From the NCBI GenBank assembly GCA_006535965.1, contig QEAR01000010.1:304535-368534 (forward strand): a stretch of 64,000 nucleotides of DNA. The letters run 5' to 3'. Source of the stretch: Spizellomyces sp. 'palustris' (taxonomy: Eukaryota; Chytridiomycota; Chytridiomycetes; Spizellomycetales; Spizellomycetaceae). Positions 20,073 through 30,894 of the stretch are shown in pieces; position 1 is the first letter of the stretch; the number at the start of each line of letters is the position of its first letter. The translations under genes and the position numbers were made by a program. Under the pieces are notes generated by a model. That model had not been told where the DNA came from, did not search any database, and saw nothing but the letters and a program-made list of their open reading frames with translations.

Positions 20073-22605
20073 TTATTTCTTTCCCCCACCTCTTTCCTTT
20101 GTCGATAAGCCTACTACAGCGCCGCTCTGCAAGTTGTAATAGGCTAAAGTTGCCGTGTTCTTCATGGCCAATCCAGTTGGCGTAGTCAATTTCTGCTTGC
20201 TGGAAGCCATTGAAGTCTTTTCGGCAATCCTTTCTTTCAGAGCAGACACTGTCGTCGTTAGAGGGAGTTGAAATTGAATGTCCTCTTCACCAGTGGCTGG
20301 TCGAATCATTACTTGGATTGGTTCCTATAGCACGTGAGAGGAACAGATCTTAGCGACCCGTCCGAAGCTGCGAAATGTCGGCACACGGACTACTATCATA
20401 CCTTGTGACGAGCCAGAAACTGAGCTTCAGGAAGCAGCTGACCCTCTTCCACCCGCTGCTTCTTTGCTTCTGGGTCCTCTGTCTCTTGTTCATTCAATGG
20501 ACGCTTGCCGGGAGGTGCAGGCGACATAAATGGTGGTGCCATGCCGAGCGGCGGAGGAGGGAATGGTGGTCTTGGCATGCCCATGGAAGGCAGCGGCATT
20601 GGCGGGCGACCCATTGCCGACGGTGGAGGAGGCATGGGCACGGGCGGAAATCCATAAGGTCTCGGTGGCCCAGGGGGCATGTTCGGCGGCATGTGTCCGC
20701 CGTGCATGCCTGGTTGTTGATGGGGTACTTGTGGGCCAATACGGTTTTGATCATCCCGCCTGCCATAATCTCCCATTTGTTGTCCCATCGTAGCGTGTTG
20801 TTGGGCTTGTCTGGTAGCGTCTCCGATAGATGCTGTATGGCCATCCCAGATGACCTTGGACCTCTCCGCTTGCCTTTGTTCTTCTCGTGCTTTACGGCCA
20901 ATTTCTAATTCTTCGTTTCCAAATATATCGGTACGATAGCCAGAAAGATTGTTCAGGTTTCTGGCAACGTCATCTAATGTCGCAAGATCAATATTAATGT
21001 CAGTTGTATGCTCTTTTGTGTAGGGAGAAGTGGGCTTACCTCCTTGAATGAGATTTGTTGATTGCTTCTTGGCTTCATATGCAGCTCGCTGCTCCCGCCA
21101 TTTGGGATCCATTAGCTCGATTCGAACATGTTCATCCATCTCTGAAAGATTGACGGTAATACCACATATCGTGCATATTTGTGTCGGTTCCGCCGCACCA
21201 GGTGCCTTGCCTAAGAGACACAATGAGATAGAGTATAACGACAAGGTAATACATCGTTTAACGCACCTTTTGGGACATAGTCCGTTCGAATCTTCATACT
21301 TGGGTCGCTCGGCTGAGCCGTTTGCAACTCGGGTTCAGGTGTAGCGTTATCTTCGTCCATATCTACGTCTTCATCCATCTTCACAGTACCCCAGTCAGTT
21401 GAGCATTAAGACGCAAATACTAAACGACGCATACCATACCTCCACATCCATCTCTTCCGCCCCCTCGTCATGTATTGGAGTTTCCTGAGTATCAAACAAC
21501 AGTGCAGCCTTCTTTTGAGTTAAGGACATGTTCTCCAAGTCCACCAATTTCAGCGGAGGAGGTAAATCCATGCGTTCGTCTGCCTCCACAAATTCGACTG
21601 TATCCACAATAACAAAATCGTGCCAGTCAATCGAGGCGTAGGCGACTGCACACCGTGGAAAAGGGTTAGCAAATTACCCGATATACCCAAGACAGCGTGA
21701 TGATAATAACAAAGCACGTACTTCGTTCCTGGTCGGCCTCTTCTTCGGCCTTCTTTTTCTCTGCTTCTTGGTATTCGTAAAAGTCCACACGTTGCCGAAT
21801 CCTATCTAGAGTCGAGTATTTGTTCTGTGCATTATTTCGAAGCCTGGCATTCAAGTTTGCTGGAGGAATCAGGACCTTCGTGTATTGTTCGACAAGCTTT
21901 GTGAAGTAGGGGAAGAGACTGTGGTTGGATCGGAGGAAGTCGAATTGGTAATTTCGCATTTCCCGCTTGCTCAGAGAGATCATGAAATCTCGTCCGTTTC
22001 GAGCGACAAATTGGGCGGTCAGCTTGAGAATGTCCAAGTCCTGTGCGGATATTGAAGGGAGTGGCGTGCTGAATTCGTACGCTGGCGGTTCTTTTGGCGT
22101 TGGCTTTGACAGCTTTGCGGGTCGTTCTTCCACCTGGGTCACTTTCTGGACATCTGCCTTTTTCTCAATCGCTGGCGATAGAAAGGACACAGCATCAATG
22201 TTTCTGATATCGGGGTGCAAAAGCGACCAGGTTTTTAGATGTCTAATGTACCTTTGCCTTCCTTCGCGTCCTTGACCTTCCAGTCATAATAGGCCCGATA
22301 AGGATCGGTTGGATTCAAGAAACAGAACTTTGGGTTGTGCTTCTCGTTCTCTCTTATACGCTCCTCAAACTGTGGACCATTACGAGCGACGAAGTTTGCA
22401 GTCTTATCCACAATGTCTGTTGAATAACCCAAACGTCAGAAGTCTCTTAGAAACCTGCCTGCTCAAATCACGACTTACTCCTGATCTCAGGGGGCGGATA
22501 AATGATGCCTTCCTGCAGCTCACCACCTACATTGATGGGCGCTGCTCCGCTCGCATCAAGAGATATATCAATTGCGAACGCTACTGGATCCTCGGCTGGT
22601 GGCAT
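20073..22605 (-). CDS. SF3A1: Splicing factor 3A subunit 1 (Prp21)
   Basis: SF3A1 is part of the SF3a complex of U2 snRNP. From the start at 22605 (MPPAEDPVAFAID) the order is SURP1 (STDIVDKTANFVARNGPQF, FCFLNPTDPYRAYYDWK), SURP2 (LDILKLTAQFVARNGRDF, FDFLRSNHSLFPYFTKLVEQ), a Prp21-like central region (ICTICGITVNLSEMDEHVRI, RTDIFGNEELEIGRKAREEQ), a Pro/Met/Gly-rich stretch, and a C-terminal ubiquitin-like domain (LPLTTTVSALKERIAEKTSM) ending in GGGKK. All hallmark domains of metazoan SF3A1 are present, including the ubiquitin-like domain. It is head-to-head with SLX4, 240 bp apart. Confidence 0.95.
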
Positions 22606-22845
22606 TGCTTTATACGATCGTTTGGCAACGTCGTGGTGCGTTGCAGGTCAGATGAAGCCGAACATCCTTAACGTTCAGGTTGCTATGGTAACAAGGACGC
22701 GTCGCCCATCCAGGTGCGTCGGTGCGTCGATCTCAAGAGATCCTGCGCAAGGCAATCGCGCTGGGGTATCTAGTTCGCCAACGAACTCCACAGGAATGCT
22801 CTCAACTCTTCCAACTCACGTTGGAAGGAGCTCGAGTGCTGAGCT

Positions 22846-25800
22846 ATGAAAGATGGGGTGGAACTATCTGGCGAGATAACTGAGGCAGCGAATGATCTCG
22901 TCGATGCTACGAATGGCGCCAAGTTGCATTCTTCCTCACCCGACAGTAAAACACCGAGGACTTTTGACGTGGACGACTCGGACCTGTGCAAACATGAAGG
23001 CAATTTGCGGTCTCAGGAACAGGTGGCTACTCCCAGCGGTATGGCTGGGCATATACCAAAGAAAGCCGCTCTGGCCATGAACCACCCAGAACTGACGACT
23101 AAAGGCGATTGCGCTGGAGCTAGGTCTGCTAGTCATTTTGCGCGCATCGCGGTAGATGACGCTGTAGGAAAGGAACTTCATATATTGTCTTGTGGGAAGA
23201 CGAATACGTCTCTGCGAATCAGCGGTAGCATGCCGAAGATTGCGCCGAGTGAAAGCAATATTACAAGCTTATCTCCTACGATGCAGAAATCCCAAACATG
23301 CTTTTCCATTCATATGCCGGAAGTATTTGCGAATTCTTCATGTTGTGAGGACGTGCGTACGATCGAAAGGCCGGAGCTGGACATTGACCGCTCGATGAAG
23401 GCTCCCAACTGTGGGGACCAAGATGCTCTAGCGAGTGTCAGTACCATGACAGTAGCAAAGGACGCCGAACGTCTTGATCCTGGCGGCTGCTTTGATAGAT
23501 TACCGGTAGAGATCCGTTTCTGCCTTGTGTGCAGTAAGAGCGTTCAGAAGATCTCCATGATTCGACGCAACGTGCATGTGATGAGGTGTCTTGAAGCGCA
23601 TTTGGAACCAAAAGAGCATGGAGTAGATCCTGCATCAACGGCCGTTATGAAGAGTGCGGAATTCTGCGAAGCCACATATACTCGTCTTCTTCGGTTTTGT
23701 CCTTTCTGTGGTACTGGGAACCCCTGGTCATCGGGCGGAGCCACACCAAGACATCTTCCGAGCAAATTCTGTTGCGAGTACGCATCGGGCGAGAATATGG
23801 TCGTCTTGCGAAAGTTTGTTTGCACTGCGTACAAGAAGTTAATCGCTTCATCCACTGGGGCAGTGATTGGACACTCAGTAGAATCTTCCCACTCCAAAGT
23901 TAGTGCAGAATCGATAGATAGTGGCAAATTAGAATACGTATGGATCGAGGTGGACTGTGACAACGAAGAGAACTGGATGCCACGCATTTGTCGCGAAAGG
24001 ATTCGAGAGCCACAACAGAAATCCAAAGCATCAAAAACTCGCAAGAAGCAAGTCAGCGGTAGAACGAGAAGCATAAGCAATCTTCTCCCGGTAAAAGTGA
24101 ATGGAAGCAGAGAGAGTCTTGAGCCACAAAAGGTGGAGTTTGCAGATAACGGTAAAACGGCGACCACGAGCTCTGATACTGTGGTTCCCAACCCCGACAC
24201 AAAGACAACCCCCTCTGATTCCTGCAAACCTGTGAAACCGTCTAAAATAACAATGCGACGATCTCGCAAGCGCAAATCTGCGGAAATGGAGGTCCAATTC
24301 ACTCTGTCAAAGATCGAGGGTATGAAGCGACAACGTCACGAACACGACCCCACTGTTCTCCCCGCGAACGAGGCGAAGGAATTGGTTGAACAAAAGGTGT
24401 TAGTATAAATTCATGAAGAGTGAGATCAAAAGAAACGCAGGGTGCTAAGACCATGTGCTCTAGATTGGTGCGATTTTGCATCAGATAAATCCAGACATGG
24501 AGTTAGACAGTGATGACAAAATGCTTTATCCCGGCCAAGAACCTGCTCACTCCGTGGATGAGGAAGATCCCCTCACTAGCTATTCCCTATGGCAACTAGC
24601 TTCAACGAAGGGACAGATGTCCGACATCAGGTGCACAGAGCTTATCAACAGGCACACCGTTGAATCACGAGTAGGTAGCTGCAGCACAGCCCTCTTTCCG
24701 CGAACCACCTGGACTTACTTTAACGTCCAATGACAGTGTTCCCAGGCCCTGAGACCGCCTCGCGAGCTCGAAAACCCATCTCTGTCCCAAGAGGAGCGGA
24801 AACTCGTCAAGGAGAGAGAGGCAAGAGTTGTCACCATTCGAGCAGTGTATGAGGGGCAAATTCGGCGTCGCGAGCAGGAATTGGAAGTGGAAATTAGAGC
24901 TCTTAGAGCCCGCCACTTAGAATGGGTAGATATCGTGCGTAACTGCAATGAGAATGTATTCGTGGCTAAATTGTGAGGTGCTTAGGTTCGCGGCCAAATT
25001 AAGCTCCGTGACAAGGAAATTGCCGAAGTCATCGAAGTGGCCGAAAGTCGTTCACGTGCACTGCAGACGGAACTTGTGAGGAAGCATTCGATGGTGGATG
25101 ATCAAAAAGAAGGTGTTGATGAAGCCGGAAGGTCTTCAACTCACGAACAGGAGATAGTACCAGCGCCACCACCTGCATTTAGTCCAGATCAGTCTGTTCA
25201 TGAATCATGTAAGCGGGAGCTTGATCCTGACGCAAATCCAATGGAAATGCACGTCGTGGCAATACGTGCTAATGTTCAAGAAAATGGCGAGACCTCCACA
25301 ACTGAAGGTAGTGTGCAAAGCGCCAACCTGGTCACCAACAAATCACTCCCTTGTCCGCCACCTTCGGATGTTGTGGCGGATGCCCGATATCAAGAATCTG
25401 TGTCAACTAGTCTGAACCTTTTTGTCCAAGCGGCTACCCAAAAGGAGGAACTAAGCGGGCTCGTGGTTCAAGCTTTGATGGAATGCTCCCCTGAACGTAG
25501 TCCAGTCTGTGAGGAGCCTCGTGACAATTCCAATAGCTTTGGCGTCGATCTAAACGTAGCAGCTCTTGATGGAGCAAAGGACTCAGAGTATGATACCGGG
25601 AGCAGAGGTTGCTCTAGCGACGCAGACTGTGTGAGTCCAGAGCTGTGCCCGTCCGCTGGGACATGCATTATCACCGAAGAGGATGACAATGAGCTACTTG
25701 CAGTCGCGAGTCAACTCGACATTACGTCACTAAATCATGGAAGTAAGAATGGCCATCAGCCCTCCTTCCATGATGGTCTTCAGCTTCATGAGGATGCTGC

Positions 25801-26558
25801 GGAACTGAACAATAGCTCAAAAGTGCGCTCTACTGTATTCAACCTGTCGGGCGAAGAAGTCGAATGTCCATTTGAGTATGAGTACGAGGAGGACATCAGA
25901 ATTCCAGTAGCCTCAGACGGCGAGTCGGAGGATGAGATCACTTCTTTGACCGTCTGCGAATTGGAGCAAACACAAGAATGCCTTACTGAAGCCGCTAACT
26001 GCCGAAATGTGGTCTATCTCGAGGAAGATAATGCATTGGTCTTTGGCACCGCTGAAAATGGAATTGTTGACATGTCGGATGAGAGATTCGGTCTCTCTCA
26101 ACTATATCAAGATATTGATGACCACTTCGAGGTTTGCATTGACCAGTCAGAAGTAGTGACGTTGAGTCCGCAAAGTGTACATGGTGAGGATTCGAGCCAG
26201 TCACTGCACGCAAAACTCTTTTCCTACATACGCGAACAAAAGCAACTGTACAGCCGTATTTTGCGATATGAGGTATGGTGTGAATCACGCACGTGCGCCT
26301 GACGGTAACAAATTCTGACGCCCATGTCTTGTGTTGTGCTAGCCGTTGGACTTTGACAGTCTGTATGCACAGATTATCCAAGAGCAAGGGCTTGGAAAAT
26401 GTTCGAGGAAGACATTAAGCGCATTTCTGGATAGCAAAGTAAGTGACATGACCACATCCTTAGAAACGACAGCTAATGTATCTATGAAGGCTATAAATTA
26501 CGTTCTACCTTCGAAGCCAGCCAAAACAGAAGATGCAAAACGACGGCGCTGGCGCTGA
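22846..26558 (+). CDS. SLX4: Structure-specific endonuclease scaffold SLX4
   Basis: SLX4 scaffolds the SLX1 nuclease and others in Holliday-junction and crosslink repair. Five exons join in phase 0: 22846-about 24396 (or 24402), 24485-24671, about 24738-24928, about 24988-26271 and 26342-26558. Seen: a UBZ4-type zinc finger (CLVCSKSVQKISMI then RRNVHVMRCLE), a second cluster (CPFCG... CC), basic patches (SKITMRRSRKRKSAEM), the block DPLTSYSLWQLASTKG, a coiled coil, a long acidic region, and the SLX4 conserved C-terminal domain (LYSRILRYE + PLDFDSLYAQI, CSRKTLSAFLDSK), which contacts SLX1. The C-terminal domain and finger together make the call; the rest is poorly conserved, as usual. About 1,100 residues. 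Confidence 0.85.
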
Positions 26559-27161
26559 AGGGGGTTCATAGTGTATATAAACGCCCATTACGGACCTGTG
26601 CGATTTCATTTGATTGTTAAAACGGAATAGCTGGCAAACGATCAGTCATGCACTAAACACCAGTCTCTGCGAAGCCTTGCGAGAAAGACAGTACAAAGCA
26701 TGTGAATATGATATGGCTGCAGGTTGATGCATAGATCTGCTTGACACCCTTTGACCTTTACTTAGTCGTTATATAAATTCAAACCTGGGACGCAGGGTAA
26801 GGAGGCAGCACCTTGTCCCATGGAACAAACAGTGTATTATAGATATCCAAAAGTATAATATAAAATATCAGAATCGAATGTCAAAATCCAATCCAATCCG
26901 TGGCGTATGTCATGTGATACGCGCTGTGTGATCCACCTACCAATGCTTGTTAACAAACACACAAACTCTGACAGCATCGTTGATCTGAGATTCGAATTCC
27001 ATAGATATTATCCCTGCACTGTCCATAGCTTTTGAGCTGTCCCATCGTTTCTCGTATTATCTTGCGCAGTAGCCTTTCAGATATCCCGGTTTCCTCTCAA
27101 GGTCCCAGAACATACACCCATTCCTATCCGATAGTCCATACAACCTGAATCGTTGTAACCT
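26559..27161. promoter_or_regulatory. Intergenic region between SLX4 and ARL8
   Basis: 603 bases between tandem plus-strand genes. TATATAA occurs at 26574-26580, directly after the SLX4 stop and far (about 590 bp) from the ARL8 start; an AT-rich patch lies near 26840-26880. No supported ORF. It should contain the SLX4 3' UTR and the ARL8 promoter. Confidence 0.35.
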
Positions 27162-28288
27162 ATGGCTTCTATAATCTCGGCTTTTCTCAACTGGCTCCGG
27201 AGCTTGTTTTGGAAGCAGGGTAAGCATTGGCTGTGATGGACGTGTTCCTCGTTGAAGGCAGGTGGTATAGAACGTTTAGCTCCCGCTGGACGACATGCCA
27301 TCGAATCCTGTTCATTAGCTGGAATACGCTTGATGCCAATTGGTGTACATGTACTATGAGCGCTAGCTGAATGCATCTACGTTGATCATTTCTCAGAAAT
27401 GGAGTTGACGCTCGTTGGACTCCAGAACTCGGGCAAAACAACACTCGTCAACGTAATAGCGGTACGTACAGCCCGGTCTGTTATTAATCCACGCAGAGCA
27501 ACTTACGCCCGCCCAGAATGGACAATTTAGTGAAGATATGATCCCAACCGTGGGTTTCAACATGAGGTAGGCATGCACGGTTCGAGTTGTCTATTCCTCT
27601 ACTTCTCGTTCTGATGTCACGTCATTCGCAGAAAGGTGACCAAAGGTGCAGTTGTTATGAAATTGTGGGACTTGGGGGGTCAAGCAAGGTGAGCTCTCTT
27701 GTGCACTCCTCGATGCAACCAAGCATTTATGGACTCTGGATCGTCGGTGTCTTTCTTTACAGGTTTCGAAGCATGTGGGAACGATATTGTCGGGGTAAGA
27801 TGGCATATATGTGTGCGAAGGAAACTCTTGCTGTTTTATTAACATTCGCGATATCCAGGTGTGAATGCAATTGTGTACGTCATCGATGAAAGCATACATT
27901 GGACTGCATTTTTCCCAACTTGTGCATTGTATAACTCTATTTGGGTACAGGTTTGTGCTGGATGCAGCAGATCACGATAAAATTCCCGCAGCCAAAGCCG
28001 AACTACACCAGTTGCTTGAAAAGCCCCAGCTCATCAATATACCAGTATTAGTGCTCGGAAACAAGAATGATCTTCCAAATGCGCTAACGGTGGAACAAGT
28101 TATTGATCAGCTGTGAGTACTTCTGCGATGTCCCAGAACAGCAAGACCATACCGAGTAACCTCGCTTTCTTTAAAGGGAGCTTCGAACTATTAATAGCCG
28201 CGAAGTTGCATGTTACTCTATTTCCGCGAAAAATGCCACAAACATCGACATCACGCTGAACTGGCTGATTAAGCACGCCTCAAGATAG
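27162..28288 (+). CDS. ARL8: Arf-like GTPase ARL8
   Basis: ARL8 is a small GTPase of lysosomes/vacuoles that couples them to kinesin and tethers. Eight exons: 27162-27219, 27397-27461, 27517-27566, 27632-27688, 27763-27794, 27859-27874, 27951-28112 and one from about 28178 to 28288. The first encodes an amphipathic helix ([18 protein letters not shown]) that matches the membrane-binding N-terminus of animal ARL8 and is missed if the downstream ATG at 27399 is used. Then: P-loop GLQNSGKTT, switch [10 protein letters not shown], switch [25 protein letters not shown], and C-terminal [15 protein letters not shown]. It lacks an N-myristoylation glycine, as expected for ARL8. About 185 residues, full length. 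One internal exon is only 16 nt. Confidence 0.96.
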
Positions 28289-28477
28289 TTCCTCATATCG
28301 TCAATTGTTAATCGCTAGTAGTGTTCCTGTATGCTCAATATCAATGTTATGTAGTACTGCCATCAGTTGATACATTAGGTCTTTCGAAGCAACGTGCGAC
28401 CGTGACACTAAAGGGAAAAACACGTCCCAAATCTATTCTATTTGAACTAATTCAAAGCGTGCGTCCACACGTTACTT

Positions 28478-29542
28478 TCAGCTCTGATGTGATTTTTCTG
28501 CTTTGCGACTATCTATCATTCCAAGTTGCTTCCCATTCGAGTTCAGAGCTGAGCTTCCCTGCAGGACAGTTGTCTTCACCACTTTGCCCTTATCAGCGCC
28601 TGACCTTTTCATGTATGCCTCCATCCCAATACCCACAAATACTAATCCTACTGCTCCCCATTGACCAATGGTCAGATGATGATCAAACCAGAAGAAACTC
28701 AACAAAATGGAGAACATCTTCCTCGTGACGGTCACTGTGACCAAGCTCACCGCGCCGAACCGCTCCAATGTATGGAAAATGAAACATTGGCCAATCGCCC
28801 CGCAGAGACCAAATAACAAGATGTCGTAGATGATACGCGGATGGGCGGCGCAAAAAGCGAGTGCATCACCCAATTCAGTCGTGAAGGGGTAGAGGAGGAG
28901 GTACAATGCCATCAAGGTTGAAGATATGAGATTCATAAATACCATCATGGACGAGCCCGAGACTTTAAACCTGTGGAAGATCTGATCTTGCGTCGAGTTG
29001 GTAGCGCCGTCCATCAACAGATTTACTGCTAGTAACGCCAGTCCATATAAGCTGTTTGTCCTCCCACCCCGTTTTGCAGATCCCTCGTCTCCTTCTTGCT
29101 GATGTAAAAGCATGAAGCAGGAGACTCCCGTGGTGATCAGCGCGACGACCATGTATTTGTGCCATGCGAAGGTGCGGCGGTATATCAGAAAATTCATCAG
29201 CAACACAGGAACCAGTTTACACGACTTTCCGAGGATCATAGTAGGATAGTCGATATGCTTAAGAGAGGCGTAGCCGAACAAAGGGGCGACAGTACTGAAG
29301 AGTGAGCAACGCAGGTAAATGCGTTGAAGGGCCGGCGGAGGTAGGTCAAGCTTCTTTCGTCGTAGGGTCAGGTAGATATAACCGACCAAGGATGCACATA
29401 GTGATTGCGCAACGTTCAAAAAGACAAAGTAGCGAAACTTTTGGCCACCATAGGACTGCGTCGTCACACTTTCTTGCGTTAACTGCCAAGTGAGGAAGCA
29501 GACGTAGATCCCTGCAACGCAAACGGCGAGTTCTCCAATCAT
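28478..29542 (-). CDS. HUT1: SLC35B1/HUT1-family nucleotide(-sugar) transporter
   Basis: A single uninterrupted exon encodes 354 residues with about ten hydrophobic segments. Family motifs: TQESVTTQSYGGQKFRY near the N-terminus, YPTMILGKSCKLVPVLLMNF, LLAVNLLMDGATNSTQDQIF, and FHTLERFGAVSLVTVTVTRK followed by MFSILLSFFWF. These fit SLC35B1 (Hut1), an ER membrane antiporter described as a UDP-galactose transporter homologue and, in animals, an ATP/ADP exchanger. The C-terminus (RKAEKSHQS) is Lys-rich but not a strict KKXX signal. Absence of introns is unusual among its neighbours. Its stop lies 189 bp from the ARL8 stop (tail-to-tail). Confidence 0.9.
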   Translation of the reverse strand: MIGELAVCVAGIYVCFLTWQLTQESVTTQSYGGQKFRYFVFLNVAQSLCASLVGYIYLTLRRKKLDLPPPALQRIYLRCSLFSTVAPLFGYASLKHIDYPTMILGKSCKLVPVLLMNFLIYRRTFAWHKYMVVALITTGVSCFMLLHQQEGDEGSAKRGGRTNSLYGLALLAVNLLMDGATNSTQDQIFHRFKVSGSSMMVFMNLISSTLMALYLLLYPFTTELGDALAFCAAHPRIIYDILLFGLCGAIGQCFIFHTLERFGAVSLVTVTVTRKMFSILLSFFWFDHHLTIGQWGAVGLVFVGIGMEAYMKRSGADKGKVVKTTVLQGSSALNSNGKQLGMIDSRKAEKSHQS

Positions 29543-29779
29543 TCCGCAAGTCGCCTGTTTTCTGCGTCGTTACTCTCCAATTAACAGGCAGAGGAAAACA
29601 GGCTGTCAAGTACTGCGCCTACCCCAGCCCATGAAACGAGCATCGAAACCTCGCACTCTGCTCGAGCAGAGGCCTCATGAGATCTGGAGGGCTGTGCCAC
29701 TGGCTTGGTCAGCACTTTGGGCATATTTCAGTTCTTGTTGGAAAAGTTTGCTAGAATCTCATTAACGATCAGAAACGAT

Positions 29780-30624
29780 ATGGCCAACGCAACGAGCGCT
29801 GCTACATCCCAGTCAGCACGACCTTCCTTGATCACTTACCCCTGGTCCAGCCTAACTCGATTTGAGGATCTGTCAAAAGCCGTCTCACACTACCTCAACC
29901 ACCGGGCACTTGTCACCTCCGGTCGTCCAAATTCTCTTGCAAAGGAATCAGATGATATAGTGGACAATTTGATCGATCTTAATCAGTTGGGCTTTATAAC
30001 TGTTTCCAGTCAACCAGGTGTGAAAGAGGAGAAGGTTTGGCAACGATTTTATGTGCGTATTCAAACGATCTGTTGATCTACTTTACTGGCATCCTCAAGT
30101 TTTTATCTCGACAGGTCACAGGGCTCCTTCCAAAATCGGCGTTTCCAGATGTTCTTGAATCTTTACATTCTGGAGATTTCATTACCCTTCTCAGCACTTG
30201 TGATACCACTACAATCCACCTTCACTCAAGGATTCCTTCACCACCTTTCTCAGCGCCTTCATCCCGACCACCAGACGACACCGAAATTCCTGTAATCCCA
30301 CTAACCGTTCTACGTCATGGGCCGCCAGCATCCTACACATGGCGGGCTGTGACCGATATTCCCTTGCCATCTTCTTTTGAGTCGCTCATGGAAGGTGCCG
30401 AGCCAGACTCGGCGACAGAAGTTGTGATGGAAGACGAAGGCTCATTGTTTGAGCACCATGTTGACGTCAGCTTTGGAAGACTTGGGTTAAAGAAAGCTTT
30501 TCTCCGAAAGCTGCGGGAAGACGCCGTTGTAGTCACTGCTATATGGCCTGATTGGGGACAAACAGAGGAACCGATGAAAAAGTTGATAGAGAGTTGTAGG
30601 AAAATAAACATGGGTCTTGTATAG
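29780..30624 (+). CDS. Uncharacterised protein of about 260 residues
   Basis: Two exons (29780-30052 and 30115-30624) joined in phase 0 as QRFY-VTGLLP. The N-terminal block YPWSSLTRFEDLSKAVSHYL ... LIDLNQLGFITVSSQPG resembles in spacing a domain of unknown function I recall from actinobacterial proteins (DUF6919-like, with a 'gfittsSQpg' core); this is a memory-level impression only. The middle is Pro-rich and the end has alpha/beta character (AIWPDWGQTEEPMKKLI). There is no signal peptide or membrane segment. It is head-to-head with HUT1 (237 bp). If the bacterial resemblance is real, horizontal transfer would be possible, but an intron is present. Confidence 0.6.
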
Positions 30625-30894
30625 AGCTAGCAACGTATTAGGGCCTTTGGGCAGTCACACGGCAGTTGAGGTAGGTCTCACGCGAGATCCTGCACTAGCG
30701 TAGGGATAGACGTTGTAGAAAATAGAGGGTAAACCGACGATGTACCCTCCCAGCAATATATCATAGTCATTGGATGGAGATGAGTTATGATGAGGATGAA
30801 TTAATGATTTATAATCTGACCATATAAAATAATGTCCTGAACAAGACAGTTCAGTGTAGAGTAAATGCAGTGTACACAATTATTAAAAATTGGT

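Noticed and set aside
20375-20908. Plus-strand 177-codon Arg/His/Trp-rich frame
   Set aside because: Antisense of the Pro/Met/Gly-rich region of SF3A1.
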